A stretch of DNA of 37,042 nt from Veillonellaceae bacterium SB90 (GTDB lineage: Bacteria > Bacillota > Negativicutes > Selenomonadales > Selenomonadaceae), in contig CABJCJ010000026.1 in NCBI GenBank assembly GCA_902364065.1, positions 1 through 37,042 on the forward strand. Reading direction: 5' to 3'. A program made the translations under genes and the position numbers. A model generated the notes under the pieces. It was given only the letters and a program-made list of their open reading frames with translations. It did not search any database and was not told the DNA's origin. Positions 15,801 to 23,548 of this stretch are shown here, piece by piece. The first letter of the stretch is position 1. Each line of letters opens with the position of its first letter.

Positions 15801-17132
15801 TTAGAAGAGGAACTGGACACGACCCCAGAGCGTATCAACATCGCGGTCGGAGTCAATGCTCTTGCCGTTGAAGTACTTAGCCAGAGCAACTACGTTCTTG
15901 AACGGCGTGTAGTTCATGCCGACTTCCCAGCCCTTAGCGCCGACCTTCTGAGCATCTTCCGTGCCGAAGACGGACGTGTAGGTGCCGAGGTAACGATAAG
16001 CCGCGTAAGCGCCCCAAGAACCCTTGTTGGCAGCCTGAGCGCCCTTGTAGTTGTAGATGACCTGCCAAGACTTGTCGAGGTTGTCAGCCGTGGTGTTGTT
16101 GGCATAAGCAGCGAACAGGCGGCTCGTGTTGTCGAAGTTGTAGCCGAGGTTTGCCGACCAGATGTTGGCGTTATCCTCGTCGTTCTTGCCATTCGTATAA
16201 GCTTCACCCTTGTTGAAGGAATCCGTTACACCTTTGAAACCGTCGCTGTTCAGATGATAGTAAGCAGCGCCGCCCGTCCACTTGCTGGCCGGAGATGCAT
16301 ACTGGAGCGTGATGCCCTGGAAGTTAGCAGCATCATCATTGAAGATTACTTTATCATCAGCATTCTTGATTTTGTTGTAAAGGCCTTTGTCATCACTGAC
16401 ATTGAGACGGCCGGCATAAAGCGTAGCCTTGAGGTCTTTACCGAACGTTACATTGGCACCGGAGAGCTCATCATCGAATACGAGGCCCTGCTCCGGCGTG
16501 TAGAGGCCGAACTTACCGAGCTGCGTCTGGAAGTTGCCGTAATCGCCCTGCGCATAGACACGCTGCAGTTTGACCTGATCGCTGTCGTCAACGCCAGCAT
16601 CTTTGTTCATATGCGTCGTAGCATCGAGACGAGCCTTTACATGCCAGTTGCTGTTGACTTCAGCCGTCGGCTCAAGACGGAACTTGAGCTTGTCGGAGTT
16701 GCTACGATCCTTGCCATTGTCCTTGGCATGCTCCGTGCGGATGCTCTTGTACGTATACTCAGCCTTGCCGTTCCACTTAACCATATCAGCATTGCGCTCA
16801 AGGTTGCTGACGCGGACGCCGAGGTTGTTGAGCTCATCGGAGAACTCAGCAGCGAGTTTGTCGATCAGGGCCTTATCAGCAGCGGAGACATCACTCTTGG
16901 CCATAGCCTTGGCGATCATCTGAGCCATCTCATAACGCGTGATGTTCTGGTTGCCACGGAACGTCGTGTCACCATAGCCTTCGATGACGCCGTCAGCTGC
17001 GAGCTGGGATACAGCGTCGTAAGCCCAATGATCAGCCGGTACATCGGAGAACGGGTTAGCAGCAGCAAACGTCGTGCTGGCAGCGCCGACAACGAGAGCC
17101 GTCGTCAGTGCGGATACGAGAGTCTTCTTCAT
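15801..17132 (-). CDS. SLH-domain outer-membrane porin 2
   Basis: A 443-residue paralogue of porin 1 with the same order: signal peptide, SLH domain, coiled coil, beta-barrel. It ends LWGRVQFLF with a terminal Phe. The N-terminal 115 or so residues and their DNA are almost the same as in porin 1, and the match reaches back through the ribosome site (16741-17151 against 15011-15420). The barrel has diverged, with acidic and Asn-rich loops (for example around DNANIWSANLGYNF), as expected for surface-exposed loops. The ATG at 17132 follows AAGGAGGAG. It has its own promoter and terminator, so expression can be set separately from its neighbours. Confidence 0.94.
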   Translation of the reverse strand: MKKTLVSALTTALVVGAASTTFAAANPFSDVPADHWAYDAVSQLAADGVIEGYGDTTFRGNQNITRYEMAQMIAKAMAKSDVSAADKALIDKLAAEFSDELNNLGVRVSNLERNADMVKWNGKAEYTYKSIRTEHAKDNGKDRSNSDKLKFRLEPTAEVNSNWHVKARLDATTHMNKDAGVDDSDQVKLQRVYAQGDYGNFQTQLGKFGLYTPEQGLVFDDELSGANVTFGKDLKATLYAGRLNVSDDKGLYNKIKNADDKVIFNDDAANFQGITLQYASPASKWTGGAAYYHLNSDGFKGVTDSFNKGEAYTNGKNDEDNANIWSANLGYNFDNTSRLFAAYANNTTADNLDKSWQVIYNYKGAQAANKGSWGAYAAYRYLGTYTSVFGTEDAQKVGAKGWEVGMNYTPFKNVVALAKYFNGKSIDSDRDVDTLWGRVQFLF

Positions 17133-17285
17133 AAGAAACTCCTCCTTCTGAAACAGATAAAAATACGCCCCGACAGGCCATCAGAAGATGTGTTCCTTAT
17201 GAGTATCCATGTTTCCTCAAATTCCATATCTTCCGATTCTCTATCGTTCAGGCTTTATTTTAACACATTGTTAAACATATTACAA
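17133..17285 (-). promoter_or_regulatory. Promoter and structured leader of porin 2
   Basis: Promoter: TTGTAA (17280-17285), 17 nt, TAAAAT (17257-17262), with a TGT extension. The leader holds UGAG-GAAACAUGGAUA-CUCA (17200-17219). The outer stem is AUCGGAAGAU against AUCUUCUGAU; it differs from porin 1 in ways that keep pairing. A 9-codon frame MDTHKEHIF (17181-17210) follows the GAGG site. The 3' half of the leader (GCCUGUCGGGGCGUA) is shared only with porin 1. Confidence 0.7.
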
Positions 17286-17333
17286 TCTTAAGATAAGATT
17301 TTATGAAGCAGACACAAATTTTTCTTACGGAAG

Positions 17334-17367
17334 AAAAAAGCCTTCCCGAATGAACAGGAAGGCTTTT
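17334..17367 (-). terminator. Terminator of porin gene 3
   Basis: On the minus strand AAAAGCCTTCC / GGAAGGCTTTT with a 10-nt loop is followed by TTCTTCC. It lies about 45 nt after the stop codon. Confidence 0.88.
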
Positions 17368-17410
17368 GCATATTGAGAATTGGGGAATATTGGGGAGACG
17401 GATGGTCGAA

Positions 17411-18706
17411 TCAGAAGAAGAACTCGACGCGGCCGAAGAGTTTCTCGGCATCCTTGCCGCTGTCCAGCTTTTCGCCGTTGAAGTACTTGAGGCTGGCGAC
17501 CGTGTTCTTGAAGAGCGTGTAGTTCGTACCAACTTCCCAGCCCTTCGTGCCGGCCCAGGCGCCATCATAGGACGGGTCAAAGGCTACGTTCTGGCCGAGG
17601 TAACGGTAAGCGGCATAAGCGCCCCACGTACCCTTGTTTTCCTGCTGTGCGCCCTTGTAGTCGAGCTCGACCGTGCCGGCTTTCTTGTAATCGTCGGCCT
17701 TCGTGTTCTCGGCATACACGCCGCCGAGAGCGACGTTCTTGTCGAAGGCATAGTGGAGGTTGGCGCTCCAGATATCGGCATTGTCCTCATCGCCGCTGGC
17801 TTTGTAGGACGGGCCCATCTTCGTGAAGGCATCGCTGTTCAGATGATGGTAAGCAGCGCCGATGCTGAACTTATCCTTGCCGTACTGCAGGCCGATGCTC
17901 TGCATGTTGGCAGCATCGTCAGCTTCATCATCGGCTTTCTGGACGGCTTCGTTGTTCGTATCGCCATTGAGATCGAAACGGCCGGCCTGCAGCGTGACTT
18001 TGAGATCCTTGCCCGTCGTGATGGTGGCGCCGGAAATCTCATCATCGAAGAGCAGGTTGTCATCGATCTGCATTGGCAGCTTGCCGAGCTTGATGTTCGT
18101 CGTGCCGTACTGGCCTTCTGCCCAGATGCGCTGCAACTTCACATTCGTATCCTGGGAACCGCCATGGTTGTCGTCGCCTTTATCCTCGGCGAGGTCCGTC
18201 GAAGCATCGAGACGGGCGTTGACGTGCCAGTGATCGTTGACCTCAGCCGACGGCTCGAGACGCAGCAGCAGCTCGTCATCGTTGCTCTTGCTGTCCGTCT
18301 TGGATTTGTCGCGCGTGCTCGTGTAGGTGTAGCGGGCTTCGCCGTTCCATTTCACCTTGTCGGCATTGCGCTCGAGGTTGCTGACGCGAACGCCGAGGTT
18401 GTTGAGTTCATCGGCGAACTCAGCAGCGAGTTTGTCGATGAGCGCCTTGTCGGCAGCGGAGACATCGCTCTTGGCCATGGCCTTCGCAATCATCTGAGCC
18501 ATCTCATAACGCGTGATGTTCTGGTTGCCACGGAACGTCGTGTCGCCATAGCCTTCGATGACGCCATCAGCGGCAAGCTGGGTTACGGCATCGTATGCCC
18601 AGTGGTCAGACGGGACATCAGAGAACGGGTTCGTAGCGGCAAACGTCGTGCTGGCAGCACCGACAACAAGAGCCGTCGTCAATGCAGATACAAGAGTCTT
18701 TTTCAT
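17411..18706 (-). CDS. SLH-domain outer-membrane porin 3
   Basis: A 431-residue paralogue. The signal peptide and SLH domain match porins 1, 2 and 5 with small changes (AATNPFSDVPSDHWAYDAVTQL). The coiled-coil stretch has FADELNNL instead of FSDELNNL. The barrel starts at KWNGEARYTYTSTRDKS and ends LFGRVEFFF with a terminal Phe. Predicted loops are rich in Asp, Lys and Asn. The ATG at 18706 has AAGGAGGAATTC upstream. Codon use in the N-terminal part has drifted further from porins 1, 2 and 5, so this copy is older or has escaped recent conversion. Its promoter carries a palindrome not seen at the other four. Confidence 0.94.
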   Translation of the reverse strand: MKKTLVSALTTALVVGAASTTFAATNPFSDVPSDHWAYDAVTQLAADGVIEGYGDTTFRGNQNITRYEMAQMIAKAMAKSDVSAADKALIDKLAAEFADELNNLGVRVSNLERNADKVKWNGEARYTYTSTRDKSKTDSKSNDDELLLRLEPSAEVNDHWHVNARLDASTDLAEDKGDDNHGGSQDTNVKLQRIWAEGQYGTTNIKLGKLPMQIDDNLLFDDEISGATITTGKDLKVTLQAGRFDLNGDTNNEAVQKADDEADDAANMQSIGLQYGKDKFSIGAAYHHLNSDAFTKMGPSYKASGDEDNADIWSANLHYAFDKNVALGGVYAENTKADDYKKAGTVELDYKGAQQENKGTWGAYAAYRYLGQNVAFDPSYDGAWAGTKGWEVGTNYTLFKNTVASLKYFNGEKLDSGKDAEKLFGRVEFFF

Positions 18707-18885
18707 AATGAATTCCTCCTTTTATGCAGGGTCTATGCCCTAGCGGAGCGCTTTCCCCTATTGGAAAGCCGGCTGTTCCGCAGGCTGGAGGCAGGAGAAA
18801 TCAGAGTGGCCATGTTTCCTCGGCTCTTCCTTGCTTCCTTCCCTTGGAACAACTTCATTATAATACTTGACTGAGTCAATTACCA
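18707..18885 (-). promoter_or_regulatory. Promoter, operator-like palindrome and leader of porin 3
   Basis: A perfect TATAAT (18857-18862, minus strand) has no good -35 box at the usual distance. Instead a 13-base perfect palindrome, TTGACTGAGTCAA (18867-18879), lies between the -10 and the expected -35. This is a likely site for a dimeric regulator. The leader of about 144 nt keeps GAG-GAAACAUGGCCA-CUC (18804-18821). A 26-codon frame starting MATLISP (18733-18813) follows its GAGG site. The outer stem seen in porins 1 and 2 is not clear here. Confidence 0.6.
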
Positions 18886-18942
18886 TTAAGGGTGAGTAAA
18901 ATATCGCTTAAATCACGATAAGAACGAATCTTCGCCAGTCTC

Positions 18943-20001
18943 TTATGTCTCCGGATGTTCCCTGAGCCACTGGCTCCAGGTCGTCCGGAACCCGTCAGCA
19001 TAGTTCGCCTGCACGTAGGCGTAGAACTTCGGCAGCATCCTGGCCTTTTCTTCGTAATACGGCGCTTTCCACTGGCCCGGCTTCGGCTGCGCAATGGTGT
19101 ACGAGATGTCCGCACCGCCCAGCAGGTATTGGCGCGAGACAATGTCCGCGAGCGGCAGCTGCGGATTCTTCATCATGTCATAAAGGGCCATGTAAGTCGT
19201 CGTACGGCCCTGCCCGGCCTGACAATGAAAATGGAGCCAAGCGTCCTTGGGCAGCTTGCGCGAAAAAGCGATGAAGGCATCGATATGTTCCGGTGATGGC
19301 CAGATATGATCCGTCGCCGTGATGCGATAGTAACGCAGGCCGTTCTTCCTGACCAGCTGCTGCTCGTCCATGACCTGCTCCGCCTTGACGTGGCGCGGCA
19401 GGATGGGCTTCTTGTCGCCATTGAGCTTCGCGACCGTCACGACCTTGCCGCGGATGCGGCGCAGGCGCGCATGTTCATCCTTCAGGGCCTCGGCATGCGT
19501 CTTGCCGATATTGCCCCAGTCGTGCGCCCCGTACCAGCTGACGGCATCTCCATTGACGAAGCCATGTGCTTCCTGACGCAGATCCACGATGTAGATGGGG
19601 CCTTTGGCCTGCGCCTTGAGCACGGGCACCATGACGGCCAGCTCCCCCGCCGAGAACTGCGCACTGCCCGACATATTGAGCTTCGACAGCCCTTCACGCG
19701 TCGGCTTTGCCACGAAATCCTTCCCTGTTTTCTTGAGATCGACATCCATGCGATACGCAGAATTCACCGTGCGGAAGTTGCGCGGCAGCTGCTCGCGGTT
19801 CTTCGCATCGAGCCGCCAAATATAGCCCGCATACTTCGCTGCGTCAATCGCGCCCGGCTCGCCTGCCGTCACGGCTGCGGCCGTCATCTGAGCTGCTACG
19901 GCCACATCCGGCTGAGCCGCGGCCAGCGATACCCCCGGCAGCTGCGCACTGCCCAAATAAATTGCCAGCCCCAGGGCCAGGCACATCTTCTTATTCTTCA
20001 T
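18943..20001 (-). CDS. phyA: Secreted protein-tyrosine-phosphatase-like phytase
   Basis: A 352-residue exported protein with a signal peptide (about 1-28). The active-site loop is HCQAGQGRTT with Cys260 and Arg266 (CX5R). The general-acid loop TDHIWP has Asp231. Both match the PTP-like inositol-polyphosphate phosphatases of Selenomonas and Mitsuokella (about 346 residues in S. ruminantium). Such enzymes remove phosphates from phytate outside the cytoplasm. The ATG at 20001 has AGGAGG upstream, and a TATAAT (20034-20039) could be its -10 box. It sits between porin genes 3 and 4, so its product and the pores would act in the same compartment; whether the link is functional is inference. No strong terminator follows it. 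A protein-phosphatase role is possible but less likely. Confidence 0.88.
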   Translation of the reverse strand: MKNKKMCLALGLAIYLGSAQLPGVSLAAAQPDVAVAAQMTAAAVTAGEPGAIDAAKYAGYIWRLDAKNREQLPRNFRTVNSAYRMDVDLKKTGKDFVAKPTREGLSKLNMSGSAQFSAGELAVMVPVLKAQAKGPIYIVDLRQEAHGFVNGDAVSWYGAHDWGNIGKTHAEALKDEHARLRRIRGKVVTVAKLNGDKKPILPRHVKAEQVMDEQQLVRKNGLRYYRITATDHIWPSPEHIDAFIAFSRKLPKDAWLHFHCQAGQGRTTTYMALYDMMKNPQLPLADIVSRQYLLGGADISYTIAQPKPGQWKAPYYEEKARMLPKFYAYVQANYADGFRTTWSQWLREHPET

Positions 20002-20033
20002 GATTATCCCTCCTGATATCGTATACTGCCTCC

Positions 20034-20039
20034 ATTATA
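20034..20039 (-). promoter_or_regulatory. Candidate -10 box for the phytase gene
   Basis: A perfect TATAAT on the minus strand about 33 nt before the phytase start. I find no convincing -35 box 16-18 nt upstream, which could mean an activator is needed. Confidence 0.45.
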
Positions 20040-20063
20040 CTCGTTTCCTGCCAAACGTGCACA

Positions 20064-20100
20064 GAAAAAGCACAGCCACATGGCGAATGGCTGCGCTTTT
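20064..20100 (-). terminator. Terminator of porin gene 4
   Basis: The arms AAAAGCACAGCCA (20066-20078) and TGGCTGCGCTTTT (20088-20100) pair with one mismatch. On the minus strand the stem is followed by TCTG. It separates porin 4 from the phytase gene. Confidence 0.85.
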
Positions 20101-20141
20101 CCTGTTTGTTGCTATATTGGAAATGGAGGGATACCCAAAAA

Positions 20142-21458
20142 TCAGAAGTAGTAGCTCAGACGGCCGTAGAGGACTTTGGCGCTCTTGTCATTTGCGAGCT
20201 GCTTGCCGTCGAAGTACCAGACGGCGGCGTACGTGTTCTTGAGCGGCGTGTAATCTACACCGAAGTCCCAACCCTTCGTATTGTTGAGGAACGTGTCGTA
20301 CGTGGAGTTCACCGCGACGTTCTCACCGAGGTAACGATAAGCGGCGTACATACCCCAGCTGCCGGCATTGGCCCGGTTTGCGCCCTTGTAGGAAAGCTGG
20401 ATATTATGAGCCGTCTTGAAGTTGTCGGCCTTCGTGTTCTCGGCATATGCGCCTTCGAGGTTCCAGTTGCGGTCGAAACGATATGCAGCGCCGAACGACC
20501 AGATCTGTGCCGAATCCTCACGATCGGCGACATCCTTGCTGTTGCTGTAGGAAGGAACCGATTTGAACGCATCACTGCTGAGGTGACGGTAGCCTGCGCC
20601 GAGCGTGAGCTTATACGGTGCATAGTTGAGCATGATGCCCTGGTAATTGGCTGCCTGGTCATTTTTCGCAGAAACTGCAGCCATAACATCGCCGGCATTA
20701 TCAAGGGTCCAGCGACCAGCTTCGAGCGTCGTTTTGAGCTGTTTGCCGAACGTGACGCCGGCACCGCTGAAGTTGCCATCGAAGAGCAGACCGTTTGTCT
20801 CGGTCGAGAAGAACGGCTGCTTGCCGAGGCGGACCTGGAAGTTCGTGTAGTCACCCTGTGCAAAGATACGCGTGAGCTTAACATTATCAGTCTTACCCGA
20901 GCCGCCGTTGTCGGTGGTCATATTCGTCGTGGCATCGAGACGTCCGACAACACGCCAGTTGTCATTGATCTCACCCGTGGCATACAGACGGAAGAGCAGG
21001 GTGTCTTTGTTCTGCTTATCCTTACCATCACCATTATGGCCCGAAGCCTCGCGATCTTCTACGCGGCGGCTCCAGTAACGGTAACGGGCCTCGCCGGTCC
21101 ACTTGACCTTGTCGGCATTGCGCTCGAGGTTCGCGACGCGCACGCCGAGATTGCTGAGCTCATCGGAGAACTCAGCTGCGAGCTTGTCAATCAGGGCTTT
21201 GTCGCTGGCCGATACATCCGTGCGTGCCATGGCCTTTGCGACCATCTGTGCCATCTCGTAGCGCGTGATGCTCTGATTGCCGCGGAAGGTCGTATCGCCA
21301 TAGCCTTCGATGACGCCGTCCTGTGCAAGCTGCGTCACCGCATCATACGCCCAGTGGTCGGCAGGTACATCGGAAAAGGGGTTTGCTGCTGCAAACGTCG
21401 TAGAGGCTGCGCCAATGACCAGCGCTGTCGTCAGTGTGGTTGCCAGTGTCTTTTTCAT
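20142..21458 (-). CDS. SLH-domain outer-membrane porin 4 (divergent paralogue)
   Basis: A 438-residue porin with the same layout: signal peptide, SLH domain, coiled coil, beta-barrel ending in LYGRLSYYF. Unlike the other four, its N-terminal part has many substitutions: MKKTLATTLTTALVIG, AQDGVIEG, NQSITRYEMAQMVAKAMARTDVSASDK. The DNA match is correspondingly poorer. It is the oldest branch of the five or it does not take part in sequence exchange. The ATG at 21458 has AAAGGAG upstream. Its leader keeps the shared hairpin but has AAG where the others have AUG. It lies directly upstream of the phytase gene on the same strand, with a terminator between. Confidence 0.93.
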   Translation of the reverse strand: MKKTLATTLTTALVIGAASTTFAAANPFSDVPADHWAYDAVTQLAQDGVIEGYGDTTFRGNQSITRYEMAQMVAKAMARTDVSASDKALIDKLAAEFSDELSNLGVRVANLERNADKVKWTGEARYRYWSRRVEDREASGHNGDGKDKQNKDTLLFRLYATGEINDNWRVVGRLDATTNMTTDNGGSGKTDNVKLTRIFAQGDYTNFQVRLGKQPFFSTETNGLLFDGNFSGAGVTFGKQLKTTLEAGRWTLDNAGDVMAAVSAKNDQAANYQGIMLNYAPYKLTLGAGYRHLSSDAFKSVPSYSNSKDVADREDSAQIWSFGAAYRFDRNWNLEGAYAENTKADNFKTAHNIQLSYKGANRANAGSWGMYAAYRYLGENVAVNSTYDTFLNNTKGWDFGVDYTPLKNTYAAVWYFDGKQLANDKSAKVLYGRLSYYF

Positions 21459-21615
21459 GAGGACAACTCCTTTTCAAATACGAGTAAAGATGTAATCCTT
21501 CTCACTGCCGTCTATGTCCGCTCGTATGCCGAGTTTCCTTGTTTCCTCAGGCTTTTCAAGCTTCTTGTTCAGCAGTGATTGTATTTATTGTATCATGGTT
21601 TAAATTTTTCGGCAA
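21459..21615 (-). promoter_or_regulatory. Promoter and leader of porin 4
   Basis: Promoter: TTGCCG (21610-21615), 17 nt, TACAAT (21587-21592), with a TGA extension. The leader holds CUGAG-GAAACAAGGAAA-CUCGG (21529-21550). Its stem differs from the other leaders yet still pairs (C-G and U-G), while the loop keeps GAAACA-GG. The AUG of the other loops is AAG here, so no mini-frame can start. Confidence 0.7.
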
Positions 21616-21660
21616 TACATTTTCTAATATTATTCTAAAATTTGTTCATATCACGCGCAC

Positions 21661-21688
21661 AAAAAAAGACCTTCCCGCAGGAAGGTCT
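21661..21688 (-). terminator. Terminator of porin gene 5
   Basis: On the minus strand AGACCTTCC / GGAAGGTCT is followed by seven Ts. It lies about 45 nt after the stop codon. Confidence 0.9.
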
Positions 21689-21730
21689 CTTCGTATTTGT
21701 TGCTTGGAAATCCGAAAACGGAAGCCGTTA

Positions 21731-23029
21731 TCAGAAGAAGAAGCTTACGCGGCCGAACAGCGTCTTGGCATCGCGATCCGTGTCGAGCGTCTTGCCGTCG
21801 AAGTACTCGATAGCCGTGTAGACGTTCGTGAACGGAACGTAGCTTGCACCGACTTCCCAACCCTTCTCGTTGACATGGCTGTGAGCCGTATCATACGTCG
21901 GCAGGACGACAGCGTTGTTGCCGAGGTAACGATAAGCGGCATAAGCGCCCCACGTGCCCTTGTTGGCAATATCCGTGCCCTTATAGGAGAGCTGGATGCT
22001 GTGAGCCGTATCGTTGTTGTCAGCTTCCGTGTTCTGAGCGAAAGCACCGAAGAGATCCCAGTTGTGGTCGAATCTGTAACCAGCACCAACGGACCAGATG
22101 TTGGCATCGTCAGACTGGGACGTGCCGTTGCGATAGTTGTCAACATCCTTGAAGGCTGCGCTGTTGAAATGACGGTAGGAAGCACCCATACGGAACTTGT
22201 TCGGACCGTAGTTGAGCTCAATGCCCTGGTAGTTCGCAGCTTTGTCAGCCGTGGATTCTTTAACAGCATCTTTGAAGTTATCCTGTGCACGGTCGAGGTC
22301 ATAACGGCCAGCTTCGAGCGTAGCCTTGAGGTCTTTGCCGAAGTTAACCTGAGCACCGGAGAAGAAGTCATCGACTACGAGGCCGTCATCGGCAACAGAG
22401 TACAGCGGCATCTTACCGAGTTTGACGTCGAAGTTGTTGTACTGGCCGTCTGCATAGACATACGTCAGTTCAACTTTATCACTGTCATCCTTGCCTGCAT
22501 CTTTGTCCATGAGCGTGGAAGCCGTCAGACGAGCCTTTACATGCCAGTTGTTGTTGACTTCAGCCGTCGGATAGAGACGGAACTGGAGCTTATCCGTGTT
22601 GTCCTTCTTCTGGGAGCCATTAGCCTGCTCATCGCGCGTGCTCGTGTAGGTGTAACGAGCCTCGCCCGTCCACTTTACTTTATCAGCATTGCGCTCGAGG
22701 TTGCTGACGCGAACACCGAGGTTGTTGAGCTCATCGGAGAACTCAGCAGCGAGCTTGTCGATGAGGGCCTTATCAGCAGCGGAGACATCGCTCTTGGCCA
22801 TAGCCTTGGCGATCATCTGAGCCATCTCATAACGCGTGATGTTCTGGTTGCCGCGGAACGTCGTGTCGCCATAGCCTTCGATGACACCGTCAGCTGCAAG
22901 CTGGGATACAGCGTCGTAAGCCCAGTGGTCAGCCGGTACATCGGAGAACGGGTTGGCAGCAGCAAACGTCGTGCTGGCAGCGCCGACAACGAGAGCCGTC
23001 GTCAGTGCGGATACGAGAGTCTTCTTCAT
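21731..23029 (-). CDS. SLH-domain outer-membrane porin 5
   Basis: A 432-residue paralogue. The signal peptide, SLH domain and coiled coil are the same as in porins 1 and 2 for about 115 residues. The barrel begins KWTGEARYTYTSTRDEQ, closer to porin 3 there, and ends LFGRVSFFF. It thus looks like a mosaic of porin 1/2-like and porin 3-like parts. I start at the ATG at 23029 (AAGGAGGAG upstream). An in-frame extension to 23188 would translate the leader and promoter and is rejected. It has its own promoter and terminator and lies at the upstream end of the cluster. Confidence 0.93.
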   Translation of the reverse strand: MKKTLVSALTTALVVGAASTTFAAANPFSDVPADHWAYDAVSQLAADGVIEGYGDTTFRGNQNITRYEMAQMIAKAMAKSDVSAADKALIDKLAAEFSDELNNLGVRVSNLERNADKVKWTGEARYTYTSTRDEQANGSQKKDNTDKLQFRLYPTAEVNNNWHVKARLTASTLMDKDAGKDDSDKVELTYVYADGQYNNFDVKLGKMPLYSVADDGLVVDDFFSGAQVNFGKDLKATLEAGRYDLDRAQDNFKDAVKESTADKAANYQGIELNYGPNKFRMGASYRHFNSAAFKDVDNYRNGTSQSDDANIWSVGAGYRFDHNWDLFGAFAQNTEADNNDTAHSIQLSYKGTDIANKGTWGAYAAYRYLGNNAVVLPTYDTAHSHVNEKGWEVGASYVPFTNVYTAIEYFDGKTLDTDRDAKTLFGRVSFFF

Positions 23030-23188
23030 GAGAAACTCCTCCTTCATAAAACAGAAAAAACAACGAGTTGCTCTAACCGTTTCACAGGAGGACAACCATG
23101 AGTTGCCATGTTTCCTCAGCCTGTCCCTTTCCCGTCTATCCGGTACGAACAACATGCTTATATTAGCATACCATCTGCGGAGAAGCAA
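23030..23188 (-). promoter_or_regulatory. Promoter and leader of porin 5
   Basis: Promoter: TTGCTT (23183-23188), 17 nt, TAATAT (23160-23165), with a TGC extension. The leader holds UGAG-GAAACAUGGCAA-CUCA (23099-23118), flanked by an outer GGACA/UGUCC pair. A 21-codon frame starting MATHGCPPV (23044-23109) follows the GAGG site and ends with UGA just before the porin ribosome site, so its translation could affect porin initiation. Confidence 0.7.
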
Positions 23189-23272
23189 GTTTTCTCATTA
23201 AAGATTAATTCTTCGATAAGAATTCGGATACAACAGGAAAGAAAATCATGCGCGCTCACGAAAAAACTGTGG

Positions 23273-23278
23273 TACAAT
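23273..23278 (+). promoter_or_regulatory. Possible extended -10 box on the plus strand
   Basis: TACAAT preceded by TGG, without a good -35 box. A transcript from here would run antisense through the DUF951 gene and into the hydrolase gene at 23549. Weak support. Confidence 0.25.
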
Positions 23279-23287
23279 AAAAACGGT

Positions 23288-23491
23288 TTATTCGACGGCT
23301 TCGACATGATGCACGATTTCGCGGACGAGGCGTTCGAATTTTGTGCGCGGCATCATGACGAGATGGCCGCAGCCCTGGCATTTCAGACGAAAATCCATGC
23401 CTGTGCGCAGGATTTCCCATTCATGCGAACCGCAGGGATGTGCTTTCTTCATGCGCACGATATCCCCGACGGCATACGTTGGATTTGCCAT
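23288..23491 (-). CDS. DUF951 family protein
   Basis: A 67-residue protein of the DUF951 family, with VGDIVRMKKAHPCGSHEWEI and LKCQGCGHLVMMPRTKFE. One cysteine in HPCG and two in CQGC could bind metal; this is inference. The function is unknown. In other Firmicutes DUF951 genes lie next to ychF; here a plus-strand hydrolase gene separates them. I use the ATG at 23491 because AGGAG lies 9 nt before it. The TTG two codons earlier is too close to that site. Confidence 0.85.
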   Translation of the reverse strand: MANPTYAVGDIVRMKKAHPCGSHEWEILRTGMDFRLKCQGCGHLVMMPRTKFERLVREIVHHVEAVE

Positions 23492-23548
23492 AATCAAGTG
23501 CTCCTTTCTTTAAAGGACAGGGTATCAATAAGGAGGACAGATTCTCCC

